Notes: generated by a model from the sequence alone, not told the origin. A stretch of 64,000 bases of DNA from Pelagadaptatus aseana (GCA_040365065.1 BAABNI010000001.1:310001-374000), one strand, 5' to 3'; positions 20,379 through 29,637 are shown, counted from the stretch's first letter. Numbers and translations: made by a program.

Positions 20379-21521
20379 ATGCACATTCCCGATCTTCAAA
20401 CCCAACTGCAACAGCTGGTTGCCGCCCCCTCGGTCAGCAGTCACAGTGCCCGCTGGGACATGAGCAACAAACCCGTCATTGAGCTGTTGGAACAGTGGCT
20501 CAGTGAACTTGGCTTTACCACCGAGGTGCTGCAGGTTGGCGACAGCGAAAAATACAATTTGGTGGCGACGCTGGGCAGTGGCCCCGGCGGACTGGTGCTG
20601 GCCGGGCACACCGACACCGTGCCCTTCGATGACCAACTGTGGCAATCGGATCCATTCAAGCTGACCGAGCGCGACAACCGCTGGTACGGCTTGGGCAGCA
20701 CCGACATGAAAGGCTTTTTTCCAGTGGCCATTGAAGCCGCCAAAAGCTTTGTTGGCACCCCACTGCAACAACCGCTGATTATTCTCGCCACCGCCGACGA
20801 AGAGAGCTCCATGAGTGGCGCCCGCGCTCTGGCAGAATCCGGTTACCCCAAGGCCCGCTACGCGGTGATCGGCGAGCCGACAGGACTGAAACCAATCCGG
20901 ATGCACAAGGGCATGATGATGGAAGCGGTTGAAATCGAGGGCCACTCCGGTCACTCATCCAACCCGGCTCTGGGCAATAACGCCATGGAATCCATGCATC
21001 AGGTCATTCAGGGATTGATGGATTTTCGTCAACAACTGGGAAAACAGTATCAAAATCCGCTGTTTACCGTACCGACGCCCACGCTCAACCTCGGCTGCAT
21101 TCATGGCGGTGACAACCCCAATCGCATCTGCGGCCACTGTGAATTGCAGTTTGATCTTCGCGCCCTGCCCGGTATGGATAACGATGAACTGCGCGCGCGT
21201 ATCGACCGCCAATTGCAGCAGATTGCCGAGCAGAATCAGGTTCAGATCAAACGCAAAACCCTGTTCGGTGGCGTACCCGCGTTTGAACAGGAAGGGCAGT
21301 CGGAACTGGTGAAAACCGCAGAGCGATTGACCGGCCACGACGCCGAGTGCGTCGCCTTTGCTACCGAAGCGCCGTTCCTGCAACAACTGGGCATGGAAAC
21401 CATTGTCATGGGCCCCGGCTCCATTGATCAGGCCCATCAACCGGATGAATTTATTCCGCTGGACCAGATCAGACCGGCGGTGGAAATTCTTAAACAGTTG
21501 ATCCAAAAATTTTGCTTATAA
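20379..21521 (+). CDS. argE: Acetylornithine deacetylase (ArgE)
   Basis: Zinc-dependent M20-family amidohydrolase that frees ornithine from N-acetylornithine in arginine synthesis. 380 residues. Metal ligands His77 (LAGHTDTVPF), Asp109 (STDMKGFF), Glu142 with catalytic Glu141 (TADEESSMSGA). The dimerisation/lid domain contains HKGMMMEAVEIEGHSGHSS. Lies just before argA on the same strand; the linear arginine pathway (argE plus argA) fits an enterobacterial-like route rather than the ArgJ cycle. Confidence 0.94.
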   Translation: MHIPDLQTQLQQLVAAPSVSSHSARWDMSNKPVIELLEQWLSELGFTTEVLQVGDSEKYNLVATLGSGPGGLVLAGHTDTVPFDDQLWQSDPFKLTERDNRWYGLGSTDMKGFFPVAIEAAKSFVGTPLQQPLIILATADEESSMSGARALAESGYPKARYAVIGEPTGLKPIRMHKGMMMEAVEIEGHSGHSSNPALGNNAMESMHQVIQGLMDFRQQLGKQYQNPLFTVPTPTLNLGCIHGGDNPNRICGHCELQFDLRALPGMDNDELRARIDRQLQQIAEQNQVQIKRKTLFGGVPAFEQEGQSELVKTAERLTGHDAECVAFATEAPFLQQLGMETIVMGPGSIDQAHQPDEFIPLDQIRPAVEILKQLIQKFCL

Positions 21522-21529
21522 TAGGCATG

Positions 21530-21574
21530 TGTCATTCTGGCGATCAGGGGGAGGAAGAATCTCCAAGAGATCCT
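21530..21574. repeat. Weak TGTCATTC-type dispersed element before argA
   Basis: Starts TGTCATTCTGG and contains GAAGAATCTCC, resembling the dispersed TGTCATCC elements elsewhere in the window but without a clean closing arm. Call is tentative. Confidence 0.4.
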
Positions 21575-21607
21575 TCAGATTCATTTATTACGATGGACGG
21601 CATGTAT

Positions 21608-21634
21608 GTCTTAAATGCAGGAGCAATTTAAGAC
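21608..21634 (+). promoter_or_regulatory. Inverted repeat in the argA leader
   Basis: Perfect 9-bp arms GTCTTAAAT (21608-21616) and ATTTAAGAC (21626-21634) with a 9-nt loop, 40 nt before the argA start. Could be an RNA hairpin or a protein operator; it does not match the canonical ARG box. Confidence 0.5.
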
Positions 21635-21673
21635 CAGATGACATCAATATCATACAAACCTTTGGGGAATACT

Positions 21674-22984
21674 TTGAGCGCCACCAGCCAGGACTACGTC
21701 AAGTGGTTCCGTCATTCGTCGCCCTACATCAACGCCCACCGCGGTAAAACCTTTGTGGTGATGCTGCCCGGCGCCGCCATGCTGGACGATAATTTTGCCA
21801 ACATCATTCACGATCTGGCGCTGCTCCACACGCTCGGCATCAAACTGGTGCTGGTCCATGGCGCCCGTCCGCAAATCGACGCCCAACTGGCCAGTCAGGG
21901 CAGCGAATCCGTATTTGAAAACCACCTGCGGGTGACAGACCAGCAGGATATTCAGGCCATCATTCAAGCCATTGCCAGCGCTCGTTGCCAAATTGAATCG
22001 GCACTGTCCACCGGGCTGCCGAATTCACCGATGCACGGCGTGGCGATACGCACAGTGTCCGGCAATTACGTCACCGCCAGACCCTGGGGTGTGGTCAATG
22101 GTGTTGATCTGCAACACACCGGCAAGGTTCGCAAAGTCGATGTCGAGGCCTTGAACATCGCACTGAACAATAACGCCATCACGCTGCTGTCACCTCAGGG
22201 TTATTCTCCCACCGGTGAAATTTTCAATCTGTCGTTTGCCGACGTCGCCACAGCCGTGGTCACTCAATTGCAGGCCGACAAACTGATTGCCTACACCTCG
22301 GAAGATGGCTATCGCAATCAGGACGGCGAACTGCTGCGGCAGATGACGCTGGCCGAGTGCGCCTGCGAACTGGAAAAACTGGAGGCGGGCAATGACCACT
22401 CCCAATCCCTGCTGGCCTGTTATAACGCCTGTCAGCAGGGCGTCCCGCGCGCGCAGATGATCAGCTACAAACAAGATGGCGCACTACTGCGGGAACTGTT
22501 TACCCGCGAGGGATCTGGCACTCTGGTGCACAGCGACACATACGAGACCGTGCGCAAAGCCAGCATTGATGATGTCGGTGGAATTCTTGAACTGATTACG
22601 CCTCTGGAGCAGCAGGGCGCACTGGTGCGTCGCTCGCGCGAGTTACTCGAGAGCGAAATCGACCGGTTTAACATCATGGAAATGGACGGCACCATTGTCG
22701 CCTGCATGGCGCTTTACCCACACGGTGAGATCGCCGAACTGGCCTGTGTCGCTACCCACCCCGACTACCAGAAGGGCGGCCGTGCCGCCGCGCTGCTGAG
22801 CGCAACCGAACAACAGGCTCGCGAACAACATATTGATGAAATTTTTGTGCTGACTACTCAGACCGCTCACTGGTTTATTGAACAGGGATTTGTCGCAGCA
22901 CAACTGGAACGCTTGCCTGAAAGCAAAAAATCTCTTTATAACTTTCAGCGCAACTCCAAGATTTTTATCAAAAAGCTGACCTAA
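21674..22984 (+). CDS. argA: Amino-acid N-acetyltransferase (N-acetylglutamate synthase)
   Basis: First enzyme of arginine synthesis, acetyl-CoA plus glutamate to N-acetylglutamate; feedback inhibited by arginine in relatives. About 436 residues: amino-acid-kinase-like domain (VLVHGARPQID, KVRKVDVEAL) then a GNAT domain (LACVATHPDYQKGGRAAALL). I chose TTG at 21674 because GGGGA lies five nt before it and the protein then starts SATSQDYVKWFRHSSPYINAH, matching the family N-terminus; ATG 21638 would add 12 residues and lacks a ribosome site. Confidence 0.94.
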   Translation: MSATSQDYVKWFRHSSPYINAHRGKTFVVMLPGAAMLDDNFANIIHDLALLHTLGIKLVLVHGARPQIDAQLASQGSESVFENHLRVTDQQDIQAIIQAIASARCQIESALSTGLPNSPMHGVAIRTVSGNYVTARPWGVVNGVDLQHTGKVRKVDVEALNIALNNNAITLLSPQGYSPTGEIFNLSFADVATAVVTQLQADKLIAYTSEDGYRNQDGELLRQMTLAECACELEKLEAGNDHSQSLLACYNACQQGVPRAQMISYKQDGALLRELFTREGSGTLVHSDTYETVRKASIDDVGGILELITPLEQQGALVRRSRELLESEIDRFNIMEMDGTIVACMALYPHGEIAELACVATHPDYQKGGRAAALLSATEQQAREQHIDEIFVLTTQTAHWFIEQGFVAAQLERLPESKKSLYNFQRNSKIFIKKLT

Positions 22985-22987
22985 AAA

Positions 22988-23018
22988 AACGCCCCTTGAT
23001 CATAACAACCAAGGGGCG
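22988..23018 (-). terminator. Terminator of the GDSL autotransporter gene
   Basis: Stem CGCCCCTTG / CAAGGGGCG (22990-22998, 23010-23018), followed on the minus strand by seven T. It lies between convergent argA and the autotransporter gene; the plus-strand side has only a weak T tract. Confidence 0.85.
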
Positions 23019-23038
23019 CTGTTCTCGCTCTAAAGTAT

Positions 23039-24898
23039 TTAGAACGCTGCCGAATAGGTCACGCTAAAACGACCTGACTCATCCGCCTGACCACTGTAGT
23101 GATAATTCATTCTCACCTCACCGGCACTGAGCTTATAGCTGCCACTGATATTGGCTGTAACAAAGTCACTACCATCAACATAAGCACCCGGTAACTCATA
23201 GGAACGGAACCCAAGATTGGTGTTGGTAACTTCCACATCACGGAACCCCTCTTCCTCCTCTTCGGTGGAGTGAAACACTTCCGCATTCAGAGTCAGTCGC
23301 TCAGACATACGGGCATTAGCCATCAGACCAATTCGGAACTGGTTGCTGTTGGCTGTCTGATCCGCCCATTCGTAGTTGGAAATTTCACCACCCGTCTCAC
23401 GGTAACTGCTCACCTTGGAGTGAATGGTTTGCACACCCACAATCGGACCAAAATTGTACTTGGCGGAATCACCCAGAAGATCGTAACCGGCCAGCACATC
23501 AAGACTCATCGCCAGACCGGTGGTATCACCTTCGGCGGTGTAGGTTTGAGTACCGAACACAAAATCACGCTGCAAATCAGAATAATCCATGGTCGTGATA
23601 CCGATGGTTCCATCAACAAACCAGGAACCGGCGCGGTAACCATAGAGCACATTCAAACCGTAACTGTTGGCTTCAAAATCGGCGCCGGATACGTCCAGCT
23701 CGTTATAACCTGTGGTCAGAGCCACGCCAAACAATTCCTTGTCGCTAAAGCGATGAATCAAACCCACGGTAGCAGAATAATTATCCAGCTCAGGAGATAC
23801 ATTGCCTTCCTGTTCGCTGTTAGCCACAGCTCCGGAAACAAACCAGCCGTTTTGCACACCACCCCAACGGGACTGGCGCATCTCACTCTGTACCGTCTGG
23901 ATTTGACCCCGCGCAGCATCCAATCCCATTTGCGGTAACAGACCCACTTTCTGCGGCGCCAGAATAATATCCAGCAAATAATCTGAGGCCAGCGCGTGGG
24001 TTTTGCCGGTGGGGTGAAGCGCGTCATTAAAAATCAATCGGTCTGGATCCGGAGCCGAGCCATCAATACCGTAAATTTCATGCTCATAGCAGGTTGCAGA
24101 GGCACCAGTACCCGCCTGACCATTGTCGTAACAGGTGTATGCCTGATCAAATGTACCGCCCGCTACCGCCGCATCAAAACCACTGGCAAAACCCAGACTG
24201 TCGGCTTCGCGAACAATCAGATTGACCAGACCGGCAAAATCCACCGGAATCACATTGGCACCGCTACTCGGCATAAATAACGCCAAAGCATCGTTGTACC
24301 CCAACGAAGCCTGACTGGCCGCGGCCACTGTGCCGGGCGCACCCAACTCGGCCAATTGTATCTGCGGTATAAAACCCAGATCGGGCACCGTCGCAACCAT
24401 GATGTATTTGGCTCCGGCCGCATTCAATGCCGTAACCGCCGCGACAGTATTTTGAGCCGACGCCTGAACCGCGGCTGCACCACCACCCAGCCAGCTGCCA
24501 GCCAGATCGTTACCACCACCATCAATCAGATAAAGTGCATTGGGATTGGCCCGAGGATTATCAAACAGGTAGGGATTAAAATTACCACCACCTGTGGTTA
24601 CCGTATTGGCGGCGTCCTGATCGGCTACACCACCGGCAATTGAGTCGAGAATATCGGTAGTCTGATAGCCGCCTACCGCATAGTTGCTGCCGCCGTTGGC
24701 CAGCGTTTCCAGATCAAAACCCAGCGATTCGGCAAACAGTTCAGAAGCAATAACACCACCGGCGTTGGTTGCGTAGGAGAGGTTTCCGTTGTCCAGCAAA
24801 CTGTCACCAAATACGATCAGGTCATTGAACGGCTGTTCGGATTGAACACTCATGGAGGTAGCCAGCGCCATCGCGGCCACCAGAGCTTTACGTCTCAT
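23039..24898 (-). CDS. Autotransporter with N-terminal GDSL esterase domain (EstA-like)
   Basis: Outer-membrane esterase, type Va secretion. 619 residues: signal peptide 1-20, a GDSL passenger with block I GDSLLDNGN (Ser33), block II Gly70, block III GGGND (Asn130) and block V NDALHPTGK (Asp292, His295), then an autotransporter beta-barrel from about 370 to the C-terminal Phe619. The catalytic set is complete. The start at 24898 is supported by AAGGA eight nt upstream and the signal peptide. Its terminator follows. Such proteins (Pseudomonas EstA) act on lipids at the cell surface and influence motility and rhamnolipid output; here only esterase activity is inferred. Confidence 0.92.
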   Translation of the reverse strand: MRRKALVAAMALATSMSVQSEQPFNDLIVFGDSLLDNGNLSYATNAGGVIASELFAESLGFDLETLANGGSNYAVGGYQTTDILDSIAGGVADQDAANTVTTGGGNFNPYLFDNPRANPNALYLIDGGGNDLAGSWLGGGAAAVQASAQNTVAAVTALNAAGAKYIMVATVPDLGFIPQIQLAELGAPGTVAAASQASLGYNDALALFMPSSGANVIPVDFAGLVNLIVREADSLGFASGFDAAVAGGTFDQAYTCYDNGQAGTGASATCYEHEIYGIDGSAPDPDRLIFNDALHPTGKTHALASDYLLDIILAPQKVGLLPQMGLDAARGQIQTVQSEMRQSRWGGVQNGWFVSGAVANSEQEGNVSPELDNYSATVGLIHRFSDKELFGVALTTGYNELDVSGADFEANSYGLNVLYGYRAGSWFVDGTIGITTMDYSDLQRDFVFGTQTYTAEGDTTGLAMSLDVLAGYDLLGDSAKYNFGPIVGVQTIHSKVSSYRETGGEISNYEWADQTANSNQFRIGLMANARMSERLTLNAEVFHSTEEEEEGFRDVEVTNTNLGFRSYELPGAYVDGSDFVTANISGSYKLSAGEVRMNYHYSGQADESGRFSVTYSAAF

Positions 24899-25071
24899 CT
24901 TATTATCCTTATAGTTTTTGTTGTTATGACTAAATTTAAAAAAGCAGTCATTTTTATCATCATGACCAAGGCATAACAACCAGTCATAAAATAAAACAAA
25001 AAAATTGTCCGCCTGACCAAAAAGCGCAACACCGCCGCAAATCGCTTACAAAATAGTCACCAAAAAAACCA

Positions 25072-25085
25072 TGAACGATTGTTCA
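25072..25085. promoter_or_regulatory. Palindromic operator-like site upstream of the autotransporter
   Basis: TGAAC-GATT-GTTCA, a perfect 5-bp-arm palindrome, 174 nt upstream of the autotransporter start; a half-site ATGAACGATGG recurs at 25138-25148. The form suits a TetR-type dimer, but no TetR gene is in the window. The surrounding gap 24899-25209 shows no gene. Confidence 0.4.
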
Positions 25086-25209
25086 TCGACAGACGTATCT
25101 CCAAAGACAATCAATGCCGCTGAGCGATACCCGCCGATGAACGATGGCATTACAATGAGCGCGCCAAAAGTCGCAGCGCCACAGCACAAAAATAAGAAAG
25201 GGGATTAAG

Positions 25210-25404
25210 GTGGAAAAACACAGACAACGGCTGACAGAGTTGCGCCATCTGATCATTTTGCAGGGCTATCAGGGCTGCGGTTACCCGAGTGAGGAATGGT
25301 TTGAAATGGCCGAAGCCCGGCTGTTCATACCCATCGACCAGTTGGATCAGGCCGCCTGTGAAACTGAAATCAACCAACTGCAGCAACGGCTGGCCGGTAC
25401 ATAA
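25210..25404 (+). CDS. Small hypothetical protein
   Basis: 64 residues from a GTG start with AAGGGG and AAGG sequences just upstream. Charged, soluble, helical, with no signal peptide: a central LRHLIILQGYQGCGYPSEEWFEMAEARLF split by a GYQGCGYP turn. I do not recognise a family. It lies alone between the autotransporter and transaldolase genes. The clean composition and ribosome site favour a real gene. Confidence 0.55.
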   Translation: MEKHRQRLTELRHLIILQGYQGCGYPSEEWFEMAEARLFIPIDQLDQAACETEINQLQQRLAGT

Positions 25405-25647
25405 CAGAGGCCAACAGCAGGTCCACTCGGCATCCTGCATCACCTTTGGGAAACCACCTTCCACTAACACGTAGGTGGACTCTGTTACCCGGCCTGTAAA
25501 AATTTATCCCGTGTCTCTGTCGTCACTGAACTGGCCTTTCGACCGGAATAGGATGTCCGATCCAGAGCCAGAACCATGCAGTGTCTCTGGAAACACGGCC
25601 ATTTAACGTGTTGAATAGAGGCATCCCTTACTATCAGAGATGCTCCC

Positions 25648-26589
25648 ATGAACCAGACACCCACCAAACTGGAACAATTGCGCCAGATGACCGACGTGGT
25701 TGCCGATACCGGCGACATCGAAGCCATCGCCCGCTATCAGCCACTAGACGCCACCACCAACCCGTCGCTGCTGCTGAAAGCCGCACAGATGCCACAGTAC
25801 CAACCACTGCTGCAACAGGCGATGGAGAAATCCTCTGGTGACGTTCAATTGGCGGGTGATTACCTGGCCGTGGCCATCGGTTGTGAAATCATCAAACTGG
25901 TACCCGGACGGGTTTCCACCGAAGTGGATGCGCGCCTGTCCTTCGACACTCAGGCCACCATCAACAAAGCCAAACAACTGATTGATCTCTATGAACAGGC
26001 TGGCGTCGACCGGTCGCGCATTCTGATCAAGATTGCTTCTACCTGGGAAGGCATTCGCGCGGCACAGGTGCTGGAACAAGAGGGGATCAACTGCAACCTG
26101 ACGCTGCTGTTCAGCTTTGCTCAGGCAGCCGCCTGCGCTGAGGCCAGGGTTACCCTGATCTCACCCTTTGTGGGTCGAATCCTCGACTGGTACAAAGCCA
26201 GCACCGGGCAACAGAACTATGCACCATTGGAAGATCCCGGCGTGATGTCGGTGACGCGCATCTACAACTACTACAAACAACATGGCTACAATACCATTGT
26301 TATGGGCGCCAGCTTCCGCAACACCGGCGAGATTGAGGGGCTGGCCGGTTGCGACCGACTGACCATCAGCCCGCAATTGTTGCAAGCGCTGTCCGAGGAT
26401 CGCGGCCAACTGCAACAGCAACTCTCTGTCACAACAGCAACCAGTGAGGAGCCGAAGATTGTGTTTGATGAGGCCCGTTTTCGCTTTGCCATGAACGACG
26501 ACGCCATGGCCACGGAAAAGCTGGCAGAGGGCATTCGCAATTTTGTCAAAGATCAGATTAAGCTCGAAGAATTGTTGGCCACCCTCTAA
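25648..26589 (+). CDS. tal: Transaldolase (TalB type)
   Basis: Transfers a dihydroxyacetone unit between sugar phosphates in the non-oxidative pentose phosphate pathway, partnering transketolase. 313 residues. Schiff-base Lys128 in ILIKIASTWEGI; TTNPSLL near 37-43 carries the catalytic Asp35 just before it (PLDATTNPS); NLTLLFSFAQA and VMGASFRNTGEI follow in order. Preceded by a 243-nt gap (25405-25647) with no gene and no clear promoter match. Confidence 0.96.
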   Translation: MNQTPTKLEQLRQMTDVVADTGDIEAIARYQPLDATTNPSLLLKAAQMPQYQPLLQQAMEKSSGDVQLAGDYLAVAIGCEIIKLVPGRVSTEVDARLSFDTQATINKAKQLIDLYEQAGVDRSRILIKIASTWEGIRAAQVLEQEGINCNLTLLFSFAQAAACAEARVTLISPFVGRILDWYKASTGQQNYAPLEDPGVMSVTRIYNYYKQHGYNTIVMGASFRNTGEIEGLAGCDRLTISPQLLQALSEDRGQLQQQLSVTTATSEEPKIVFDEARFRFAMNDDAMATEKLAEGIRNFVKDQIKLEELLATL

Positions 26590-26599
26590 GTTCTGGAGA

Positions 26600-26650
26600 T
26601 GTCATCCCGAACCAATGTGAGGGATCTCTAAACTGCGTATCGAGATGACA
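26600..26650. repeat. Dispersed TGTCATCC inverted-repeat element, copy B
   Basis: 51-bp element from TGTCATCCCGA to CGAGATGACA with an internal GAGGGATCTC, ten bp past the tal stop and between convergent genes, where it could act as a transcript 3' hairpin. Confidence 0.75.
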
Positions 26651-26657
26651 CGATGCC

Positions 26658-27515
26658 TTAACGTCGCCCAAACACATTAATCAGCGCACCGACAATAATC
26701 AGCCCGCCACCCGCCAGGGTGGTCAGGGCCGGTACATCATCAAAAAACACCCAGCCCAACAATACTGCAAACACCACCTGCGCATAGGAATAGGCCGTGG
26801 CCTTGCCCGCGGTTTCAGTTTGCATGGCCTTGGTCAATCCCACCTGACCGATCTGAGTAAACACCCCCACCAGTATCAACAACATCAGGGCTTGCCCATT
26901 GGGCATGACAAAATCGTCACCCAGCAACAACAGTGAAAGGGGCAGGGCAACCAGCGGAAAATAGAAAATAATCACCGAGCTGTCTTCACTCTGGCTCAAC
27001 TTGCGCACAATCACATAGGCCACCGCGCTGCCAAAGGCGCCCAGTAAACCTGCCATAACACTGGGCCATGGCAATGGTGAAAGCGAAGACGCGCCAAACA
27101 CCACCTCCGGTTGCACCATCAGCACCAACCCCGCCAGTGACAAGGCCACACACAGCGCCGTCGACAAATGCACTTGTTCCTTTAACAGCACCAACGCCAG
27201 CAGCGCCGTAAACACCGGATGCAGGTATTGCAGAACCGTGGACTCCGCCAACGGCAGAGTGGTAACCGAGTAGTACACGGCCATTAATGCCAGGGTGCCA
27301 ACCAACCCGCGGGCAAACAACAGCAACTTGTTATGCCCCCAGAGGGACAATCCTTTGCGGCGAATATCCACGTAACTGATCAGCAGCGACACCAGCGCGC
27401 GCGCCGCAACAATTTCAAATACCGGAATGCCGTAGCGACTGACCAGTTTGACGCACAGAGCCATCAGCGCAAACCCCAGCGCCGACAACAGCATATAGCG
27501 GGCGCTCAGAGGCAA
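26658..27515 (-). CDS. EamA/DMT-superfamily transporter
   Basis: Inner-membrane drug/metabolite transporter with about ten transmembrane helices in two EamA repeats. About 285 residues from the TTG at 27515 (PLSARYMLLSALGFALMAL). The repeats show LPLAESTVLQYLHPVFTALLALVLLKE and the second-half ATAYSYAQVVFAVLLGWVFFDD. The start is uncertain: an ATG at 27494 or an upstream ATG at 27569, inside the sulfurtransferase gene, are alternatives. It starts four nt after the sulfurtransferase stop, so the two are probably one transcript. Substrate unknown. Confidence 0.85.
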   Translation of the reverse strand: MPLSARYMLLSALGFALMALCVKLVSRYGIPVFEIVAARALVSLLISYVDIRRKGLSLWGHNKLLLFARGLVGTLALMAVYYSVTTLPLAESTVLQYLHPVFTALLALVLLKEQVHLSTALCVALSLAGLVLMVQPEVVFGASSLSPLPWPSVMAGLLGAFGSAVAYVIVRKLSQSEDSSVIIFYFPLVALPLSLLLLGDDFVMPNGQALMLLILVGVFTQIGQVGLTKAMQTETAGKATAYSYAQVVFAVLLGWVFFDDVPALTTLAGGGLIIVGALINVFGRR

Positions 27516-27519
27516 CCTA

Positions 27520-28365
27520 TTATTCGATGGGAAGCTCAGCACGGCTGCCCCATTCCGCCCAGGAGCCATCGTAAAGACGCAGATCCTGATAACCGGCAAC
27601 CACCGAGGCCAGCAAAATAATGCAAGCGGTCATACCCGAACCACAACTGAAGATCATGGCCGACGACCGGTTACCCAGTAATTGCTGAAAAAGTGTTTGC
27701 AGTTCAGCAGTCGGCTTGTAACAAAACCCGTCCAGCACAAGGGCAAAAGGCAAATTCAATGACTCGGGAATATGACCACTGCGCAACCCGGGGCGGGGCT
27801 CCGGAGCTGTCCCCTGAAATCGCGGAGCGCCCCGGGCATCAATCACGGTAAAAGTTTGCCCGGCAATATTGTCGAGTACCTGAGCCGCATCGCAAATGGT
27901 CATAGAGCGCCGATCCGTAACGGCCACCGCAGCAGAAGTATCCGACTGTGCATAGTCAGCAACCGTTTCACGATGTTCGCTCAACCATTTAGGCAAACCG
28001 CCATCAAGCACCCGAACCCGCTCAAACCCCATGGTTTGTAACAGCCACCAGGCACGCGGTGCGGAATAAATGCCCTGATTGTCATAGATGATGATCTGGC
28101 TATTCTGGGACAAGCCCAGAGATTGGGCGGCATCGGAAAATTGCTGTGGCGTCGGCAGCGCATGCACCTGATCAGAATCCAGATCGACAAACTCATTTTC
28201 CAGATCAAAGCGGCGAGCACCGGGAATCACCTGCAGCGTGTCATACAACAACGGTTCTTTGCCAATAACCTTTGCAACACTGGCATCGAGCACTATCAGA
28301 TCGTCACGGGAGAGGTTATCCGCCAACCAGGCTGTGGTAACCAAGGGGGAATCGGTCTGCAACAT
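27520..28365 (-). CDS. sseA: 3-mercaptopyruvate sulfurtransferase (rhodanese family)
   Basis: Two-domain rhodanese of 281 residues that moves sulfane sulfur from 3-mercaptopyruvate to thiol acceptors. Active-site loop CGSGMTA with Cys241 in domain 2; the CGSG[VM]T form is that of mercaptopyruvate sulfurtransferases rather than thiosulfate ones (CRKGVT). Domain 1 retains IIIYDNQGIYSAPRAWWLL. Domain 2 has VIDARGAPRFQG and RSGHIPESLNLPF. The start at 28365 gives the normal length; the frame stays open upstream but that part overlaps the dehalogenase-like gene antisense-free region and has no family match. Confidence 0.93.
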   Translation of the reverse strand: MLQTDSPLVTTAWLADNLSRDDLIVLDASVAKVIGKEPLLYDTLQVIPGARRFDLENEFVDLDSDQVHALPTPQQFSDAAQSLGLSQNSQIIIYDNQGIYSAPRAWWLLQTMGFERVRVLDGGLPKWLSEHRETVADYAQSDTSAAVAVTDRRSMTICDAAQVLDNIAGQTFTVIDARGAPRFQGTAPEPRPGLRSGHIPESLNLPFALVLDGFCYKPTAELQTLFQQLLGNRSSAMIFSCGSGMTACIILLASVVAGYQDLRLYDGSWAEWGSRAELPIE

Positions 28366-28444
28366 AAAAAGTCTGGGCCCTGAACGGAATGAGTGTTCTA
28401 GTGTAATCCACCCACTCCTTGCAGGGCACCAGCAAGAGAAATTT

Positions 28445-29521
28445 TTACAGCCCGGCGGCGGACACAATACCCGAGGCAATGGCTTGCGGCTCGTGCTCCT
28501 CAACAAAATGACCACGATTTTCAAAGCAGGTGATATACCCCTGCAACTGCGGCAGGGCGTCGAGCCACTGCTGTTGGACCTGGGTCTTGGCACAGGGATC
28601 GAACAACCCAAAGAAGCCCCGCACCGGAATGTTCTGCCCCTTAGGCCCCCAGCAAGCCCCTATCTTCGCCTGCATATTGCGATAGAACTCGCGATTGTCC
28701 TGCCAGCCTTCACGATCATCGAAGTAGCGATAACCGTGACCCCATACCCGAGTCTGTTTGACGTTGCGCATCGAACTGCGGGCATTGGCTTCGGTGCGAA
28801 ACATCCGGCGATACATTTTTTCCTCTTCATTGAGCTGGCCAGTCAGTGATCGCAGCGCAAATTTCAATCCATGCAGGGCAAACCCTGGTTTGCTTGCCGG
28901 TGAAAACATCACCATCGGCGGCACATGCTTCCACACTCGCCAGGGCAGATAGGTACCCAGACGATTCCAGGCCAAGGGGCCGGGGAAGGGGAAATTGGTG
29001 TAGGTATCGCCCTCGGCGGGCATGGGAAAAATGGTGGTATTCATCAACACCAGACTGCTGACCCGCTGCGGTGAATCAATAAAGGCACCGACGCCGATGG
29101 CGCCACCCCAGTCGTGGATCACCAGCGTCACGTCCGTGACATTGAGGTGTGCAATCAACTGCTTGAGGTTGTTGGTGTGATGATAATCCACCATTTCAAA
29201 ACTGGCCTGATCCGACAGACCAAAACCTATATGATCCATGGCGATGATGCGCAGGGTTTTATCGGTTTGCGCGATCACCTGCTCCATGGTCTGACGATAG
29301 GTGTATGAACACTCGGGGTTACCGTGCACAAAAAACAACGTGGCCTCGGGCTCACCATCTCCTACAGTAACGTCGTAAAAAAACAGTTTCTTACCGGCAT
29401 CAACCCCCTCGCGCAATACCAACCACTGCCCCGTGGCACCGGCCGGTAAATAATCTTCCGGCACGTAATTGAGAGGGGTATTGCCCTTGCTGTAGACGAC
29501 CTTTGACTGGGATTTGGACAT
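28445..29521 (-). CDS. Haloalkane-dehalogenase-like alpha/beta hydrolase
   Basis: 358 residues. The nucleophile elbow reads HDWGG, so the nucleophile is Asp137 with Trp138, the halide-binding layout of haloalkane dehalogenases, not the serine of esterases. Asp308 (LFDPCAK) and His338 (NRGHFVEEHEP) fit the acid and base at spacing like subfamily HLD-I. HGNPECSYTYR at 66-76 supplies the oxyanion hole. Long cap around 165-285. Halide chemistry is inferred only; some Asp-nucleophile members are epoxide hydrolases. Heads a likely minus-strand unit with sseA and the EamA gene. Confidence 0.82.
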   Translation of the reverse strand: MSKSQSKVVYSKGNTPLNYVPEDYLPAGATGQWLVLREGVDAGKKLFFYDVTVGDGEPEATLFFVHGNPECSYTYRQTMEQVIAQTDKTLRIIAMDHIGFGLSDQASFEMVDYHHTNNLKQLIAHLNVTDVTLVIHDWGGAIGVGAFIDSPQRVSSLVLMNTTIFPMPAEGDTYTNFPFPGPLAWNRLGTYLPWRVWKHVPPMVMFSPASKPGFALHGLKFALRSLTGQLNEEEKMYRRMFRTEANARSSMRNVKQTRVWGHGYRYFDDREGWQDNREFYRNMQAKIGACWGPKGQNIPVRGFFGLFDPCAKTQVQQQWLDALPQLQGYITCFENRGHFVEEHEPQAIASGIVSAAGL

Positions 29522-29565
29522 AGGGGACTCCGGTGGTAATGAATCAATGGGTCTATTGTCACCTT

Positions 29566-29600
29566 CTAGCCAACCGGCTCACAGTGCTATGCTAGCCAAC
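29566..29600. promoter_or_regulatory. Direct repeats between AraC gene and dehalogenase-like gene
   Basis: CTAGCCAAC at 29566-29574 and again at 29592-29600, 26 bp apart, in the divergent promoter region. AraC-type regulators bind direct repeats, so a regulator site is plausible but unproven. Confidence 0.35.
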
Positions 29601-29637
29601 AGGGTGTCATTAACTGCCAAGAGCCTCATTTTTTATC

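Noticed and set aside
25072..25085. GAAC-N4-GTTC as a LexA site
   Set aside because: That form is the Gram-positive SOS box; gammaproteobacterial LexA uses CTG-N10-CAG, so another regulator is more likely.
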